Assembly: GCA_903844635.1 (NCBI GenBank)
Contig: CAIMUF010000054.1
Coordinates: 1-58,851 of the forward strand
Reading direction: 5' to 3'
Length of the DNA stretch: 58,851 nucleotides
From: an uncultured Sulfuricurvum sp.
GTDB lineage: Bacteria > Campylobacterota > Campylobacteria > Campylobacterales > Sulfurimonadaceae
A program made the translations under genes and the position numbers. The notes under the pieces are model-generated. The model was given only the letters and a program-made list of their open reading frames with translations, did no database searches and was not told the origin of the DNA. Below are positions 6,954 through 16,606 of the stretch, piece by piece; the first letter of the stretch is position 1, and each line of letters opens with the position of its first letter.

Positions 6954-9356
6954 ATGCGCTATATTCGTAGATTTGATTCTCTTGGATTAGCTGATCTGGC
7001 TTTGGTGGGTGGTAAAAATGCCTCATTAGGTGAAATGATAGGCTCTCTCAAAGTGTTGGGGGTCAAAGTACCTGAAGGATTTGCCGTAACGGCGGATGCG
7101 TATCGTGCATTCATCGAGCACAACCGTTTCGAGCCAAAAATTCGTCAATTGTTTTTGGATGTCGATTTGAGTAATATTGAAGCACTCAATCGATGCGGAG
7201 ACGCCATAAGAACGCTGATGCTCTCCGGTGATATGCCTGAGCTGTTAAAAACCGAAATTGCAGATGCTTACCAAGCAATGGAGAATGAATACGGTATGGT
7301 GTCAGTGGATGTGGCAGTGCGCTCATCGGCTACGGCAGAAGATTTACCCGATGCAAGTTTTGCAGGACAGCAAGAGAGTTATCTCAATGTTCGCGGCAGT
7401 GTAATGCTCATAGAGCACGTCAAACGATGTTTTGCTTCACTCTTTACCGATCGAGCTATCAGTTATCGTCACAGTCGTGATTATGATCATTTTGCCGTTG
7501 CTCTCTCGGTTGGAGTTCAAAAAATGGTACGCAGCGACCTTGCAAGCAGCGGAGTAATGTTTACGATCGATACTGAAAATGGTTCAGAAAATTTGATATT
7601 AATTAATTCAATATGGGGCTTGGGGGAAAATATCGTCGGCGGGCGAGTGAATCCTGATGAGTTTTATGTCTTTAAGCCAACGCTTAAAGAGGGAAAAATA
7701 TCCATTCTTAAACGTCAAATAGGTTCCAAGGCGCTCACGATGACGTACGATGAACGGCACACTACGATCAATCTCGCTACCCCTAAAGCCCTTCAAAACC
7801 GCTTTTCTATTTCGGATAAAGAGGTGGCGACGTTGGCGCGCTATGGGCTTCTTATCGAAGAGCATTACACCAAAAATGCAGGAACCTACCGTCCGATGGA
7901 TATAGAATGGGCGAAAGACGGACAAGATGGAGAACTCTACATCGTCCAAGCCCGTCCCGAAACGGTACAAAGCCGTAAGATGGGGGACAACAGTCTCGAG
8001 CAATACTCTCTAAAAGAAGGTACTGAGCCAAAAATACTTCTCAGTGGTAAAGCCATAGGTGAAAAAATCGGTTCTGGTCGGGTTAAGATCATTCATTCTC
8101 CTCATGAGGGGGAAAATTTTGTTGCAGGCGATGTTCTCGTTGCTGACATCACTGATCCGGACTGGGAACCGATCATGAAAAAAGCCTCTGCAGTCATTAC
8201 CAACCGAGGTGGACGAACGTGTCATGCAGCGATTGTAGCTCGTGAAATCGGTGTTCCGGCGATTGTTGGGACGGTGAATGCAACCCAACTGCTGAACGAT
8301 GGACAGGAGGTGACAGTGAGCTGCGCCGATGGAGAGAGCGGTCGTATTTATGCAGGATTACTGGAATACGAAGTTAATCACATCGAGTTAGGTAATATCA
8401 CCCCGACAACCACAAAGCTGTACATGAACGTCGGTAATCCCGACAGTGCGTTTAAAGTTGCTAAGCTTCCTAATGACGGGGTAGGGTTGGCACGGATGGA
8501 GTTTATCATTTCTCATTACATTAATGCCCATCCGATGGCTTTAGTGGAACTCTCACAGGGCAAAACGATTCAAGAACGTACGGCGGTAAAAGCTGCGATG
8601 TTGGGATATGATGATCCCAAAACATTCTTTGTCGATAAGATCTCTGAGGGGGTAGGGATGATCGCCGCCGCATTTTATCCTCGACTTGTCATTGTCCGCA
8701 CTAGTGATTTTAAATCGAATGAGTACCGACATATGATTGGCGGAAAAGCATACGAAGAGGTTGAAGAGAATCCAATGATCGGGTTTCGGGGTGCGAGTCG
8801 TTACTATTCTCCCCACTACAAAGAAGCGTTTATGTGGGAGTGTGAAGCGTTGAAGAAAGTGCGTGATGAGATGGGGCTTACGAACGTCAAAGTGATGCTC
8901 CCATTTGTGCGTACACCCGATGAGGCTCGGAAGGCAATTGCAGTGATGAACGAAGTGGGGTTGGTGCAGGGGGAGAATGGATTGGAAGTGTACGCGATGT
9001 GTGAAATTCCTGCCAATGTTATACTGGCAGATCAATTTTTAGAAATATTTGACGGATACAGTATCGGCTCCAACGACCTTACTCAGCTTATCCTCGGAGT
9101 CGATCGTGACAGCGCATTGGTCTCCTCGGTGTTTGATGAACGAAATCCGGCAGTGACAAGAATGCTTAGTATGGCGATTCGTGCGTGTAAAGAGCGGGGA
9201 AAATACATCGGTATTTGTGGACAAGCACCCTCGGATTATCCTGAAATAACTCGTTTTTTGGTTCAAGAGGGGATTGATTCGATTTCTCTTAATCCCGATT
9301 CACTGTTAAAAATGTGGCAGGTCGTTTCAGAACTGGAAGCCCAAATGGAGAAATAA
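6954..9356 (+). CDS. ppsA: Phosphoenolpyruvate synthase (pyruvate, water dikinase)
   Basis: An 800-aa enzyme making PEP from pyruvate and ATP, a key gluconeogenic step for a bacterium fixing carbon by the reductive TCA cycle. The domains are in normal order: N-terminal ATP-grasp (KNASLGEM at 21-28; VRSSATAEDLPDASFAGQQE at 122-141), the phosphohistidine domain with GGRTCHAAI (catalytic His424), and the C-terminal PEP/pyruvate barrel (SIGSNDLTQL and ICGQAPSDYPE). I use the ATG at 6954, which follows AAAGGAGAG; an in-frame ATG 57 bases earlier has no ribosome site and would add a non-homologous tail. ycaO follows 46 bases later. Confidence 0.95.
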   Translation: MRYIRRFDSLGLADLALVGGKNASLGEMIGSLKVLGVKVPEGFAVTADAYRAFIEHNRFEPKIRQLFLDVDLSNIEALNRCGDAIRTLMLSGDMPELLKTEIADAYQAMENEYGMVSVDVAVRSSATAEDLPDASFAGQQESYLNVRGSVMLIEHVKRCFASLFTDRAISYRHSRDYDHFAVALSVGVQKMVRSDLASSGVMFTIDTENGSENLILINSIWGLGENIVGGRVNPDEFYVFKPTLKEGKISILKRQIGSKALTMTYDERHTTINLATPKALQNRFSISDKEVATLARYGLLIEEHYTKNAGTYRPMDIEWAKDGQDGELYIVQARPETVQSRKMGDNSLEQYSLKEGTEPKILLSGKAIGEKIGSGRVKIIHSPHEGENFVAGDVLVADITDPDWEPIMKKASAVITNRGGRTCHAAIVAREIGVPAIVGTVNATQLLNDGQEVTVSCADGESGRIYAGLLEYEVNHIELGNITPTTTKLYMNVGNPDSAFKVAKLPNDGVGLARMEFIISHYINAHPMALVELSQGKTIQERTAVKAAMLGYDDPKTFFVDKISEGVGMIAAAFYPRLVIVRTSDFKSNEYRHMIGGKAYEEVEENPMIGFRGASRYYSPHYKEAFMWECEALKKVRDEMGLTNVKVMLPFVRTPDEARKAIAVMNEVGLVQGENGLEVYAMCEIPANVILADQFLEIFDGYSIGSNDLTQLILGVDRDSALVSSVFDERNPAVTRMLSMAIRACKERGKYIGICGQAPSDYPEITRFLVQEGIDSISLNPDSLLKMWQVVSELEAQMEK

Positions 9357-9402
9357 ATCTATTTGGATATACTCCATTTATTAAATAAGAAAGTGAAACA
9401 GT

Positions 9403-11022
9403 ATGAATCTTTTATCCAAAAGCTCACCCCTCGAAGAGTCAATTAAGAAAATGGAAGCGGTTTTAAGCGATGTAGGATGCGAGGCAATATTCTCGGACGA
9501 AAAACATCCATTAGAACATTGTTATTCTGTCAATCTGGCATCCATTGAAGCTCCCCGTCATATCTATTCAAATGGTAAAGGAATTGTCTCAGATGCCTCA
9601 AAAGCTAGTGCATTAGGTGAATACATCGAGCGATTGCAAACCAATAACTTTTTTATCGATTTTTATCTGCCTGAGAGAAAATATTATCCTGATGAGGTGG
9701 CGTTTGAGTTTGGCGGTGAATATTTAAATGATGAGTTACGCGCTATCTATAACCCTAATAATGAGTTAAGTGATGAAGATTGGGTCGATTACAACAGCGA
9801 TTATGAGGATAAAGTAGTTGCCCTGCCTTTCATCCAGCACAGTACGAGAGAAACCATTTATATCCCCCTCAACATTCTTAGTAATTTGTATGTGAGTAAT
9901 GGTCTTGCTACGGGCAATACTCCTCTCGAAGCACAAGTGCAGGCGTTGAGTGAGATTTTCGAGCGATATGCCAAGATCGAGATTATCAAAAATGGCTATG
10001 CCCTTCCAAAATATCCAGATGATGTTCTTCAATCGTACGAAAGCGTTTACCGTGATGTTGTCGCTTTGCGAAAGCTTGGCTATATTGTGGAAGTCCTCGA
10101 TGCATCGTTAGGCGGACAATTTCCTGTTACCGCTATTTCATTAATCAATCCGGATAATTCAACTCTGTTCGTCTCTTTTGGTGCCCATCCGATCTTACAA
10201 GTATCGTTGGAACGTACTATGACGGAACTGATGCAAGGACGCGGATTGGAGAATCTCGATGCGTTTGAGTCTCCAACTTTTGATATGTCGCTTGTTTCGG
10301 ACAGTTTTAATCTCGAATCTCATTTTATTGATTCCAACGGTAAGCTTGGATTTGGATTTTTGAGTTCTAAAAAGAGTTTTGAGTATGCACCGTGGAGCTA
10401 TGAGGGTGTGGGAAATGAAGCAGAATTTGAGTTCCTTCTTTCAATATTAAAAAATATTAACAAAGAGATGTATTTGCGTGAATACAGCTATTTGGGATTC
10501 TATTCATGTCAGATGATTGTTCCCAGTGTTTCGGAAGTGTATCCGATAGAGGATATGAGTTTTAATAACAAAAACAACGGCAAATGGATTCGAGAGATGA
10601 TCTTGAATTTTGAAGAGTTTGATGGCGAAGAGATATTAGATAATATTGAATCTCTAGAAGAAACGCTGAATGTAGAAAAATATATCGGAGTCATTTTTAA
10701 GCATAATTTTACGATGCAAGAGTTCAAAGCGCAAGTTCATCTTTTACTCGGTAATACAGATGATGCTCTCTCGTTACTTGAATTTGGAACCAATAAGATG
10801 GGTCATATCGTAGCAGAACTCATCCGCATGGGGGAGCAAGAGTGTGTGTGGGAAGAGTATGAAGAGGCATTGTTTGATATATATGGCAAAGAAAAAGTCA
10901 AGAAGGGACTCGCTATTTTGGAAAGTGAAGAATTTTTAATTGATGTAACCCTCCATAGCGATTATCATAATATGTTAAAAATGTACGACCGGTTGGAGAT
11001 CAAAAAAGCGTTAATCGTTTAA
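9403..11022 (+). CDS. ycaO: YcaO-domain protein (ribosomal S12 methylthiolation accessory factor)
   Basis: A 539-aa ATP-dependent YcaO protein that resembles E. coli YcaO over its whole length: NGKG and ALGEYIERLQTNNFF near the N-terminus, VYIPLNILSNLYVSNGLATG-like ATP-binding core, LSEIFERYAK, ASLGGQFPV, TELMQGRGLENLD and HFIDSNG. E. coli YcaO assists RimO in beta-methylthiolation of ribosomal protein S12; other YcaO members make azolines or thioamides. The resemblance to the E. coli type, including the C-terminal tail, and the absence of a precursor peptide or modification partner nearby favour the S12 role. It lies between ppsA and a MATE exporter, whose start is 5 bases after its stop codon. 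Confidence 0.85.
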   Translation: MNLLSKSSPLEESIKKMEAVLSDVGCEAIFSDEKHPLEHCYSVNLASIEAPRHIYSNGKGIVSDASKASALGEYIERLQTNNFFIDFYLPERKYYPDEVAFEFGGEYLNDELRAIYNPNNELSDEDWVDYNSDYEDKVVALPFIQHSTRETIYIPLNILSNLYVSNGLATGNTPLEAQVQALSEIFERYAKIEIIKNGYALPKYPDDVLQSYESVYRDVVALRKLGYIVEVLDASLGGQFPVTAISLINPDNSTLFVSFGAHPILQVSLERTMTELMQGRGLENLDAFESPTFDMSLVSDSFNLESHFIDSNGKLGFGFLSSKKSFEYAPWSYEGVGNEAEFEFLLSILKNINKEMYLREYSYLGFYSCQMIVPSVSEVYPIEDMSFNNKNNGKWIREMILNFEEFDGEEILDNIESLEETLNVEKYIGVIFKHNFTMQEFKAQVHLLLGNTDDALSLLEFGTNKMGHIVAELIRMGEQECVWEEYEEALFDIYGKEKVKKGLAILESEEFLIDVTLHSDYHNMLKMYDRLEIKKALIV

Positions 11023-11026
11023 TTAA

Positions 11027-12364
11027 ATGCACTTAGATTTAACTCAAGACGATATAAAAGTCCAGATAAAAAAGCTGGCTATTCCTGCTAGTGTCGGTTT
11101 TTTCTTTCACACGATGTACAACGTAACAGATACGTATTTCGCAGGATTGATATCGACGCAGGCACTATCAGCCCTGACCTTGTCCTTTTCCATTTTTTTT
11201 ATGATGATTGCTATTGCCGTAGGAATGAGTGAAGCAGTCACGGCTTTAGTGGGGAATGCTTTGGGGAGAGGGAATCGAGAACAGGCGTCTCATATTGCAC
11301 TGAATGCACTGTTGTTTGGACTTTTTCTTTCTTTTATTTTAACCATTATTGGGGTTATCTCTACACCTTATTTGATGATGTTATTGGGTGCTAAGGGAGC
11401 ATATTTACAAGAGTCTTTAGCGTATATCAATGTCATTTTATATGCGTCTGTCTTTTTCGTTGCTAGCTTTTTTATCAATGCACTCTTAAATGCGGTAGGT
11501 GATACGGCTTCATTTAGAAATGTACTGATCGTTTCTTCTGTGCTAAATGTTCTTTTGGATTATTGGTTTGTCACAGGAGGATTAGGACTAAGCCCTCATG
11601 GGGTGAGTGGAATTGCGTTTGCAACTGTGATTACTGAGTTCGTTACGGTTGTATACCTATTCTATAAACTGCAAAAAACTTCTCTTCTTAAGAACTACAG
11701 AGAGTTTTCAGTGGATAAATTAATCTTTAAAAAATTTATAATGCAGGGCTTTCCACCAAGTGTGAACATGGTTATGATGGCAACAGGTATTTTTATTGTC
11801 ACCTATTTTGCTTCTTCTTACGGTCAGGAAGTCATAGCTGCATATGGGATAGGAATGCGGATTGAGCAAATTATTCTCATGCCTATAATCGGTTTGAATG
11901 TGGCAGTTCTTACGATTGTTTCGCAAAATAATGGAGCAAAGCAGTTTGAACGTATTAAAGAAACGTTAAAAATATCTCTTTATTACGGAGGGATACTTTC
12001 ATTGGTCGGTATGGTTTTACTGCTTGTGGGGGCTGAGACATTTATGCACTTCTTTAGTGATGATTTAAAAGTGATAGAAGAGGGAGCCCGCTATTTACGT
12101 GTAGAAGCATTTATACTTTTTTCATTTGTTATTATATTTGTGTATCTGGCGCTGCTTCAAGGAATCGAGCGACCCGGTTTTATTTTTTATATCTCTATTT
12201 TTAGACAAATAGCCGCGCCTATCGTAGTATTGAGCCTTTTGTCTTTTTTAGGTTTAGGGGTGATTTGGATATGGATTGGGATTGCTATGATTGTGACTTT
12301 TTCAGCTTTAGTGACATGGAGATACAGTCATCAAAAACTGATTGAAGTTTCTATGCAAAGATAG
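11027..12364 (+). CDS. MATE-family multidrug/cation exporter
   Basis: A 445-aa, 12-helix inner-membrane transporter. The first helix has PASVGFFFHTMYNVTDTYFAG, characteristic of MATE N-lobes, and the second lobe repeats it (GFPPSVNMVMMATGIF). Such transporters expel cationic drugs or metabolites with Na+ or H+ coupling. It starts 5 bases after the ycaO stop codon and so is probably co-transcribed with it; the substrate is not evident. Confidence 0.9.
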   Translation: MHLDLTQDDIKVQIKKLAIPASVGFFFHTMYNVTDTYFAGLISTQALSALTLSFSIFFMMIAIAVGMSEAVTALVGNALGRGNREQASHIALNALLFGLFLSFILTIIGVISTPYLMMLLGAKGAYLQESLAYINVILYASVFFVASFFINALLNAVGDTASFRNVLIVSSVLNVLLDYWFVTGGLGLSPHGVSGIAFATVITEFVTVVYLFYKLQKTSLLKNYREFSVDKLIFKKFIMQGFPPSVNMVMMATGIFIVTYFASSYGQEVIAAYGIGMRIEQIILMPIIGLNVAVLTIVSQNNGAKQFERIKETLKISLYYGGILSLVGMVLLLVGAETFMHFFSDDLKVIEEGARYLRVEAFILFSFVIIFVYLALLQGIERPGFIFYISIFRQIAAPIVVLSLLSFLGLGVIWIWIGIAMIVTFSALVTWRYSHQKLIEVSMQR

Positions 12365-12408
12365 TTTTAGTAGTTGAAGATAAAATGATGAGTGTAAAAA
12401 TGGAAGAC

Positions 12409-12431
12409 GCGATAGGTCAAAAACCTATTGC
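12409..12431. terminator. Hairpin terminator between convergent MATE and helicase-like genes
   Basis: A 9-bp stem (GCGATAGGT with ACCTATTGC, one G-T pair) around a 5-base loop lies over the stop of the minus-strand gene. It is nested in a wider GAAGATAA/TTATCTTC inverted repeat (12376-12383 and 12432-12439). Position between two stops fits bidirectional termination. Confidence 0.6.
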
Positions 12432-13474
12432 TTATCTTCAGATGGTTTGAGTGATTTGACATTTATGCGACGTGGGGCACGCTTTGGCAGAGTAGATTCT
12501 GATTGCGCAGGTTTAGCGTAATCAGGTCTACGGTTGCTTGAAGATGAATCGTAAGGTTTCTTGTCTCCATACGGTTTTTTCTCACCGAAAGCAGGCTTAT
12601 CCCCATAAGGTTTTTTATCCCCGTACGGTTTTTTCTCACCGAAAGCAGGCTTATCCCCATAAGGTTTTTTATCTCCATACGGTTTTTTGTCACCAAAGGC
12701 AGGCTTATCCCCATAAGGTTTTTTATCTCCATACGGCTTTTTATCACCAAAAGCAGGCTTGTCACCATAAGGTTTTCGTTCGCCCTCAGATCTAGGTTTG
12801 TTGAATTGCTTTTTATCATCACCAAAAAATACCGGTTTATTGGCATACTGAGATTTTGTTGATTTTTCTTCATCTTTACGTGGAGTACCATCGATGTAGT
12901 GGTTACGCTCACGCGTTTTTTGTTCAAAAATAGGTTTACCGTTCTCATCTTTGCCTAAAAATTTTGGCTTGTCTCGGTCTTTACGCGCCCATCGTTCTTT
13001 TTTAAGCGCGTCTTCCTCATCACGTGCATCGCGTCGTGCTTTTGCTTCGGCTTTTTGCTGATTGTCTACGGCAATTCCAAAGCTCGGCTCAAATCCTGCA
13101 ACGGCTTCTTGGATAATAGTACGACCTAAAAGTGTTTCGATGCCGTAAAGATTTTTTTGATCTTCAGCACCTAATAATACCAATGCCATTTCGCGGGCAT
13201 GTGCAAAACGGGTCATATAGATGATCGCTTTCTCAGGAAGGTCGTAGCTGATTAGAATATCGTATTGATTTTTTTCGGATCCCTTCATGTCATCATCCGC
13301 TACTATGGTGATATTTTTAGCTTCTCCTATTTCAATGGATTGAGGATTCTTGGCTGTTACAATCAGAATTTGTTTTTCTGGATGTTGTGAGATTAAAAAA
13401 TTGAGTAACTCATTTTTACGTTCGCTGTTACATGGATGGATACGGTGGTTTTTACGTTGGATTTCAGATGACAT
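12425..13474 (-). CDS. Degenerate DEAD-box helicase C-domain with repetitive basic tail
   Basis: A 349-aa protein. Residues about 15-130 follow the outline of the second RecA domain of DEAD-box RNA helicases: RKNELLNFLISQHPEKQILIVTAKN, then YDILISYDLPEKAIIYMTRFAHAREMAL (split here only for quoting), matching the usual DLP...Y..R.GR..R stretch. The GR residues of motif VI are replaced, and the ATP-binding first RecA domain is absent, so ATP-driven unwinding is not expected. Residues about 150-230 are charged, and about 230-310 consist of an 18-residue repeat (KKPYGDKKPYGDKPAFGE) encoded by 54-bp DNA repeats. The tail is Lys/Arg-rich, like the tails that bind RNA. I infer an RNA-binding or chaperone role; no partner gene is adjacent. 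Confidence 0.7.
   Translation of the reverse strand: MSSEIQRKNHRIHPCNSERKNELLNFLISQHPEKQILIVTAKNPQSIEIGEAKNITIVADDDMKGSEKNQYDILISYDLPEKAIIYMTRFAHAREMALVLLGAEDQKNLYGIETLLGRTIIQEAVAGFEPSFGIAVDNQQKAEAKARRDARDEEDALKKERWARKDRDKPKFLGKDENGKPIFEQKTRERNHYIDGTPRKDEEKSTKSQYANKPVFFGDDKKQFNKPRSEGERKPYGDKPAFGDKKPYGDKKPYGDKPAFGDKKPYGDKKPYGDKPAFGEKKPYGDKKPYGDKPAFGEKKPYGDKKPYDSSSSNRRPDYAKPAQSESTLPKRAPRRINVKSLKPSEDKQ
12540..12775 (-). repeat. 54-bp tandem coding repeats (PYGDK tail)
   Basis: About four copies of a 54-base unit, spaced exactly 54 bases apart (for instance the GCAGGCTT core at about 12591, 12645, 12699 and 12753). They keep the reading frame and encode the 18-residue KPYGDK/PAFG unit. Copy number change would lengthen or shorten the tail without breaking the gene. 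Confidence 0.85.
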
Positions 13475-13659
13475 AAGTGTCCTTTAGGAGTGTGGCCTCA
13501 GTAATTCGAGGGAATGTGACGCTTTTTTACGACACAATTTTAATAATGGAATTATAGCGAGTTATTACTTATAGGCTTTGAGGCTGAATATTTATTTAAT
13601 AAATGAAACATAATGTTATTAAGTTTTTAATCAGCAGATTCTTTTATAATTACTGATAC

Positions 13660-13672
13660 TTGATTTTATCAA
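13660..13672. promoter_or_regulatory. Palindrome TTGAT-TTT-ATCAA upstream of 13758 gene
   Basis: A perfect 13-base palindrome 85 bases before the start codon. It resembles an FNR site (TTGAT-N4-ATCAA) but has three spacer bases instead of four, so recognition by a Crp/Fnr regulator is only possible, not established. Confidence 0.3.
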
Positions 13673-13757
13673 TTATTCTTCATAGGATAAACAGTTCTAT
13701 TGAAAAATTTGATAAAGACATGATTCACATTATGAAAGATTGAGGAGCAAAAGATCT

Positions 13758-14558
13758 ATGAAAAAACTTTTTACTTTACTTATAATAACACTGGCGTTCT
13801 CGTTGAGCGCTTTTGCTTCAGAAATGGTTTCAACCTACAAAATTGCTGCCTATGTTGATGTTGAAACGGCTAAATCAAAACTTTCTACGGCAGGTTTTGA
13901 AGTAGTAGGAACATACAAAGCGACTGATGCAGGAACTACTATTTTGTATACGAATGCGGCAATGAAAGCAGCAGCTGCAAAAGAGATTCGTGGATTTAAT
14001 GCGGTTGGACGCATTTTGGTAGACGATGAGCGTAAGCAAGTATCGATTGCTAATCCTCTCTATTTTGGGGCAGCATTTATGCAAAAAGAATTCAACAAGA
14101 CGGCCAGTTTAACGGTATTGAATTCACTTAAAAAAGCGTTTGGAACTTTGAAAGATTCTGAAGACGCATGGGAAGCAAAAGGACTTTCTGGATATCACTT
14201 TATGATCGGTATGCCCAATTATGAAGATATGGATACGGTTGGTACCGGTTCAACCGCTGATTTGGTAGCAAAAGCAAAAGCAGCAAAAGGGACAGTATCA
14301 GTCGTTCAAATTGGAACAGATCGTTATGTTGCTTTTGTAGAGCTTGACAAACGTACCAGTGGTTTTGTGAAAAAAATTGGTTCACAAAACAGTGAGATTT
14401 TACCGTACGCTGTTTTGATTGAAGGGGGAGCAGCTAAAGCGCTGAATGCAAAATATTATATTGCCGTTAGTTACCCACTTTTGACAATGACAGAATTTAT
14501 GGGAATTGCAACAGTTCCAGATGCTATTACTAAAAGTCTTCAAAAAATCTTTAAATAA
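13758..14558 (+). CDS. Secreted protein of unknown function
   Basis: A 266-aa protein with a clear Sec signal (MKKLFTLLIITLAFSLSAFA) and no membrane segment after it. I do not recognise the family with confidence. The mature part has two alpha/beta halves: an N-terminal one (STYKIAAYVDVETAKSKLST, later GRILVDDERKQVSIANPLYF) and a C-terminal one (VSVVQIGTDRYVAFVEL, YYIAVSYPLLTMTEFM); the first resembles the DUF302 type loosely. The ATG at 13758 follows GAGGAG; an in-frame upstream ATG at 13740 lacks a good site. It is convergent with the polysaccharide deacetylase, with only 7 bases between the stops, and is preceded by a 283-base region with palindromes. Confidence 0.75.
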   Translation: MKKLFTLLIITLAFSLSAFASEMVSTYKIAAYVDVETAKSKLSTAGFEVVGTYKATDAGTTILYTNAAMKAAAAKEIRGFNAVGRILVDDERKQVSIANPLYFGAAFMQKEFNKTASLTVLNSLKKAFGTLKDSEDAWEAKGLSGYHFMIGMPNYEDMDTVGTGSTADLVAKAKAAKGTVSVVQIGTDRYVAFVELDKRTSGFVKKIGSQNSEILPYAVLIEGGAAKALNAKYYIAVSYPLLTMTEFMGIATVPDAITKSLQKIFK

Positions 14559-14565
14559 GACTATT

Positions 14566-15336
14566 TTATTTATAAGGTTTGAGATTGAGCATTTTATCGA
14601 GCGTGGTGAAATTGTAGCCAATAGAGTGCAAAGTTTCGATGACCATTTCTAAGGATGCAACACTGGTAGGATTTCGGTGCATGAGGATAATATCACCGTT
14701 ACGTACATTAGAGACAACATTATTGGCAACAGCAAAAGGATCTTTGAGTGTCCAATCGAGTGAATCAAGTGACCAGAGTATGATAGAGGAACCGGATGCA
14801 TTGACGGTGTCTACAACATTTTGATTAATCGAACCGTATGGAGGGCGAAAGAGCAGAGGATAACTTCCGGTGAGTGTTTTAATTTGTGTAGAAGTACGAT
14901 CAAGTTGAGAGAGGGTCAAATTTTCGTCAAGATTGGTAAAACGAGGATGGTTAAAGCTGTGGTTTAATATAAGATGTCCTTCATTAAAGGAGCGTTTTAC
15001 CACGGAAATGTTCTCATCATTCATCGTTGCACCAATCATAAAAAAGCTTGCTTTTACATCATTTTTTTTCAAAATATCAAGAATCTTACACGTATTGTTC
15101 TCATCAGGTGCATCGTCAAATGTTAATGCAACGATTTTTTTCGTGGAATCACCATTGACGTAAACATTTTTATACGTTCCATTTTGAACAGGGGTGATGG
15201 TATCAGTACGCCATTTATCTAAAAATTGGGTCATGTTTGCATCAAGTAGTTTGGATGAGCCTTGTATGTTGTAGATAGTATCGGCAAATAAAAATGACTG
15301 ACAGAATGCGAACAGTATCAAAATAATTTTCATCAT
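14566..15336 (-). CDS. Secreted polysaccharide deacetylase (NodB-type)
   Basis: A 256-aa exported carbohydrate esterase family 4 protein. The signal is MMKIILILFAFCQSFLFA. Catalytic motifs are complete: TFDDAP (72-77, base Asp and metal Asp), HSFNH (126-130, metal histidines), RPPYG (164-168), then LWSLDSLDW and ILMH. These enzymes remove acetyl groups from GlcNAc in peptidoglycan or exopolysaccharide. The start overlaps the upstream FAD gene's stop (ATGATGA), so translation is coupled; the start may be 15336 or 15333. A longer reading to 15387 would spoil the signal peptide. Confidence 0.85.
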   Translation of the reverse strand: MMKIILILFAFCQSFLFADTIYNIQGSSKLLDANMTQFLDKWRTDTITPVQNGTYKNVYVNGDSTKKIVALTFDDAPDENNTCKILDILKKNDVKASFFMIGATMNDENISVVKRSFNEGHLILNHSFNHPRFTNLDENLTLSQLDRTSTQIKTLTGSYPLLFRPPYGSINQNVVDTVNASGSSIILWSLDSLDWTLKDPFAVANNVVSNVRNGDIILMHRNPTSVASLEMVIETLHSIGYNFTTLDKMLNLKPYK

Positions 15337-16592
15337 AAAGGTGTTGCTCCTAAATGCCCAGCCAAATACCCGCTGGCAAAGGACCACTGAAGATTATATC
15401 CGCCGCACGGACCATCGAGATTCATTACTTCACCGCAAAAATAAAGACCGTTGAGTATTTTACTTTCCATGGTTTCAGGACGTATCTCTTTGAGTGATAC
15501 GCCGCCTCGTGTAATCATCGCCATTTTAAAGCCATCATGCCCGATTACTGTAAGAGGTGTCCATGCGAGAAGTTTGATAAGACGGTCACGCGAAATTCCT
15601 TCGAGCTTGTTAAACCCCATATCGGGATCAGCTTGAGCGAGTATGCAGAGTTCACGGGCAATAGATTCAGGAAGGAGTGTCATGAGGTGGGTCAATACGG
15701 ACTGCTCTGGATTTTTGTAAATTTCATCTTTGATGTGTGTTCGAATTTGCTCTTCATTTAACCCTTTTGTCAGGTTGATAAGTAGTGGAACTTCACCGTA
15801 TTTCTCCAGCAGAGGATTCACTTCGCGAGCAAAATCAAGGACGACGGGACCACGAATACCATTTGCCGTGAAGATAAGATCCCCAATGGCCCGAAGATTT
15901 TTGGCTTTGGGTAAATCGACACGAAGTTCTGCCTTTGCGATGGTATCTGCACGGCACATAGCCACCCATGTCTCTTTGGTACGCAGTGGCATCATAGCGG
16001 GGTAGAGATCGGTGATTTTGTGTCCAACAGCGGAGGCAATAGTGAATCCATCGCCCTCGGCACCCAATTGCGGATAGCCTAGACCTCCTGTTGCGATAAT
16101 GACATTTGTTGCACTGTAGGAATTTTCAGCTGTGGTTACTCCTATTACGCGAGTACCGTCATGGTCTAAACTTTCAGCGCGTGATGAGGTGATGAGGACT
16201 ACTCCCAATCGAGCCATTTCCTCTTCGAGTGCGGTGATGATACTGACCGAACTGTGAGAGATTGGAAAAACACGATAGCCATCAGGTGCATGGCTTTCTA
16301 CTCCTATGTCAGCAAAAAAAGCAATTAAAGCACGATGATCAAAAGCATTCAGGGCCGGAGTCATAAATTTTCCCTCACGACCGAAACGTGCCATGAAATC
16401 TTCATTAGAGAGGGTATTGGTCAGATTACATCGACCGCCGCCGGTTGCTTTGAGCTTAGAAGCGATTTTAGAGAGTTTTTCGAGGAGAAGAACCCTGTTC
16501 CCACGACGTGCAGCGGTAATGGCAGCGATAAGACCTGCTGCCCCGCCACCTACAACAATGAGATCAAAAGAAGTTTTAGAGGAGTTTTGCAT
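15333..16592 (-). CDS. BaiN/HI0933-family FAD oxidoreductase
   Basis: A 419-aa flavoprotein. The dinucleotide fold is at the N-terminus (DLIVVGGGAAGLIAAITAA, 10-28), followed by KLKATGGGRCNLTN, and it ends in the family's signature CGEVMNLDGPCGGYNLQWSF. Members are usually annotated NAD(P)/FAD-dependent oxidoreductase; the true substrate in most bacteria is unknown, and BaiN itself acts on bile acids. It sits 14 bases after the transglutaminase gene and overlaps the deacetylase, making a likely operon. Confidence 0.88.
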   Translation of the reverse strand: MQNSSKTSFDLIVVGGGAAGLIAAITAARRGNRVLLLEKLSKIASKLKATGGGRCNLTNTLSNEDFMARFGREGKFMTPALNAFDHRALIAFFADIGVESHAPDGYRVFPISHSSVSIITALEEEMARLGVVLITSSRAESLDHDGTRVIGVTTAENSYSATNVIIATGGLGYPQLGAEGDGFTIASAVGHKITDLYPAMMPLRTKETWVAMCRADTIAKAELRVDLPKAKNLRAIGDLIFTANGIRGPVVLDFAREVNPLLEKYGEVPLLINLTKGLNEEQIRTHIKDEIYKNPEQSVLTHLMTLLPESIARELCILAQADPDMGFNKLEGISRDRLIKLLAWTPLTVIGHDGFKMAMITRGGVSLKEIRPETMESKILNGLYFCGEVMNLDGPCGGYNLQWSFASGYLAGHLGATPL

Positions 16593-16606
16593 GCGTCATT
16601 ATAGCA

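Noticed and set aside
12540-12775. CRISPR-like direct repeats
   Set aside because: The 54-base units have no unique spacers and translate in frame as a protein repeat; no cas genes.
13660-13672. Canonical FNR binding site
   Set aside because: Spacer is three bases rather than four and no oxygen-sensing FNR gene was found in the window. Kept only as a palindrome.
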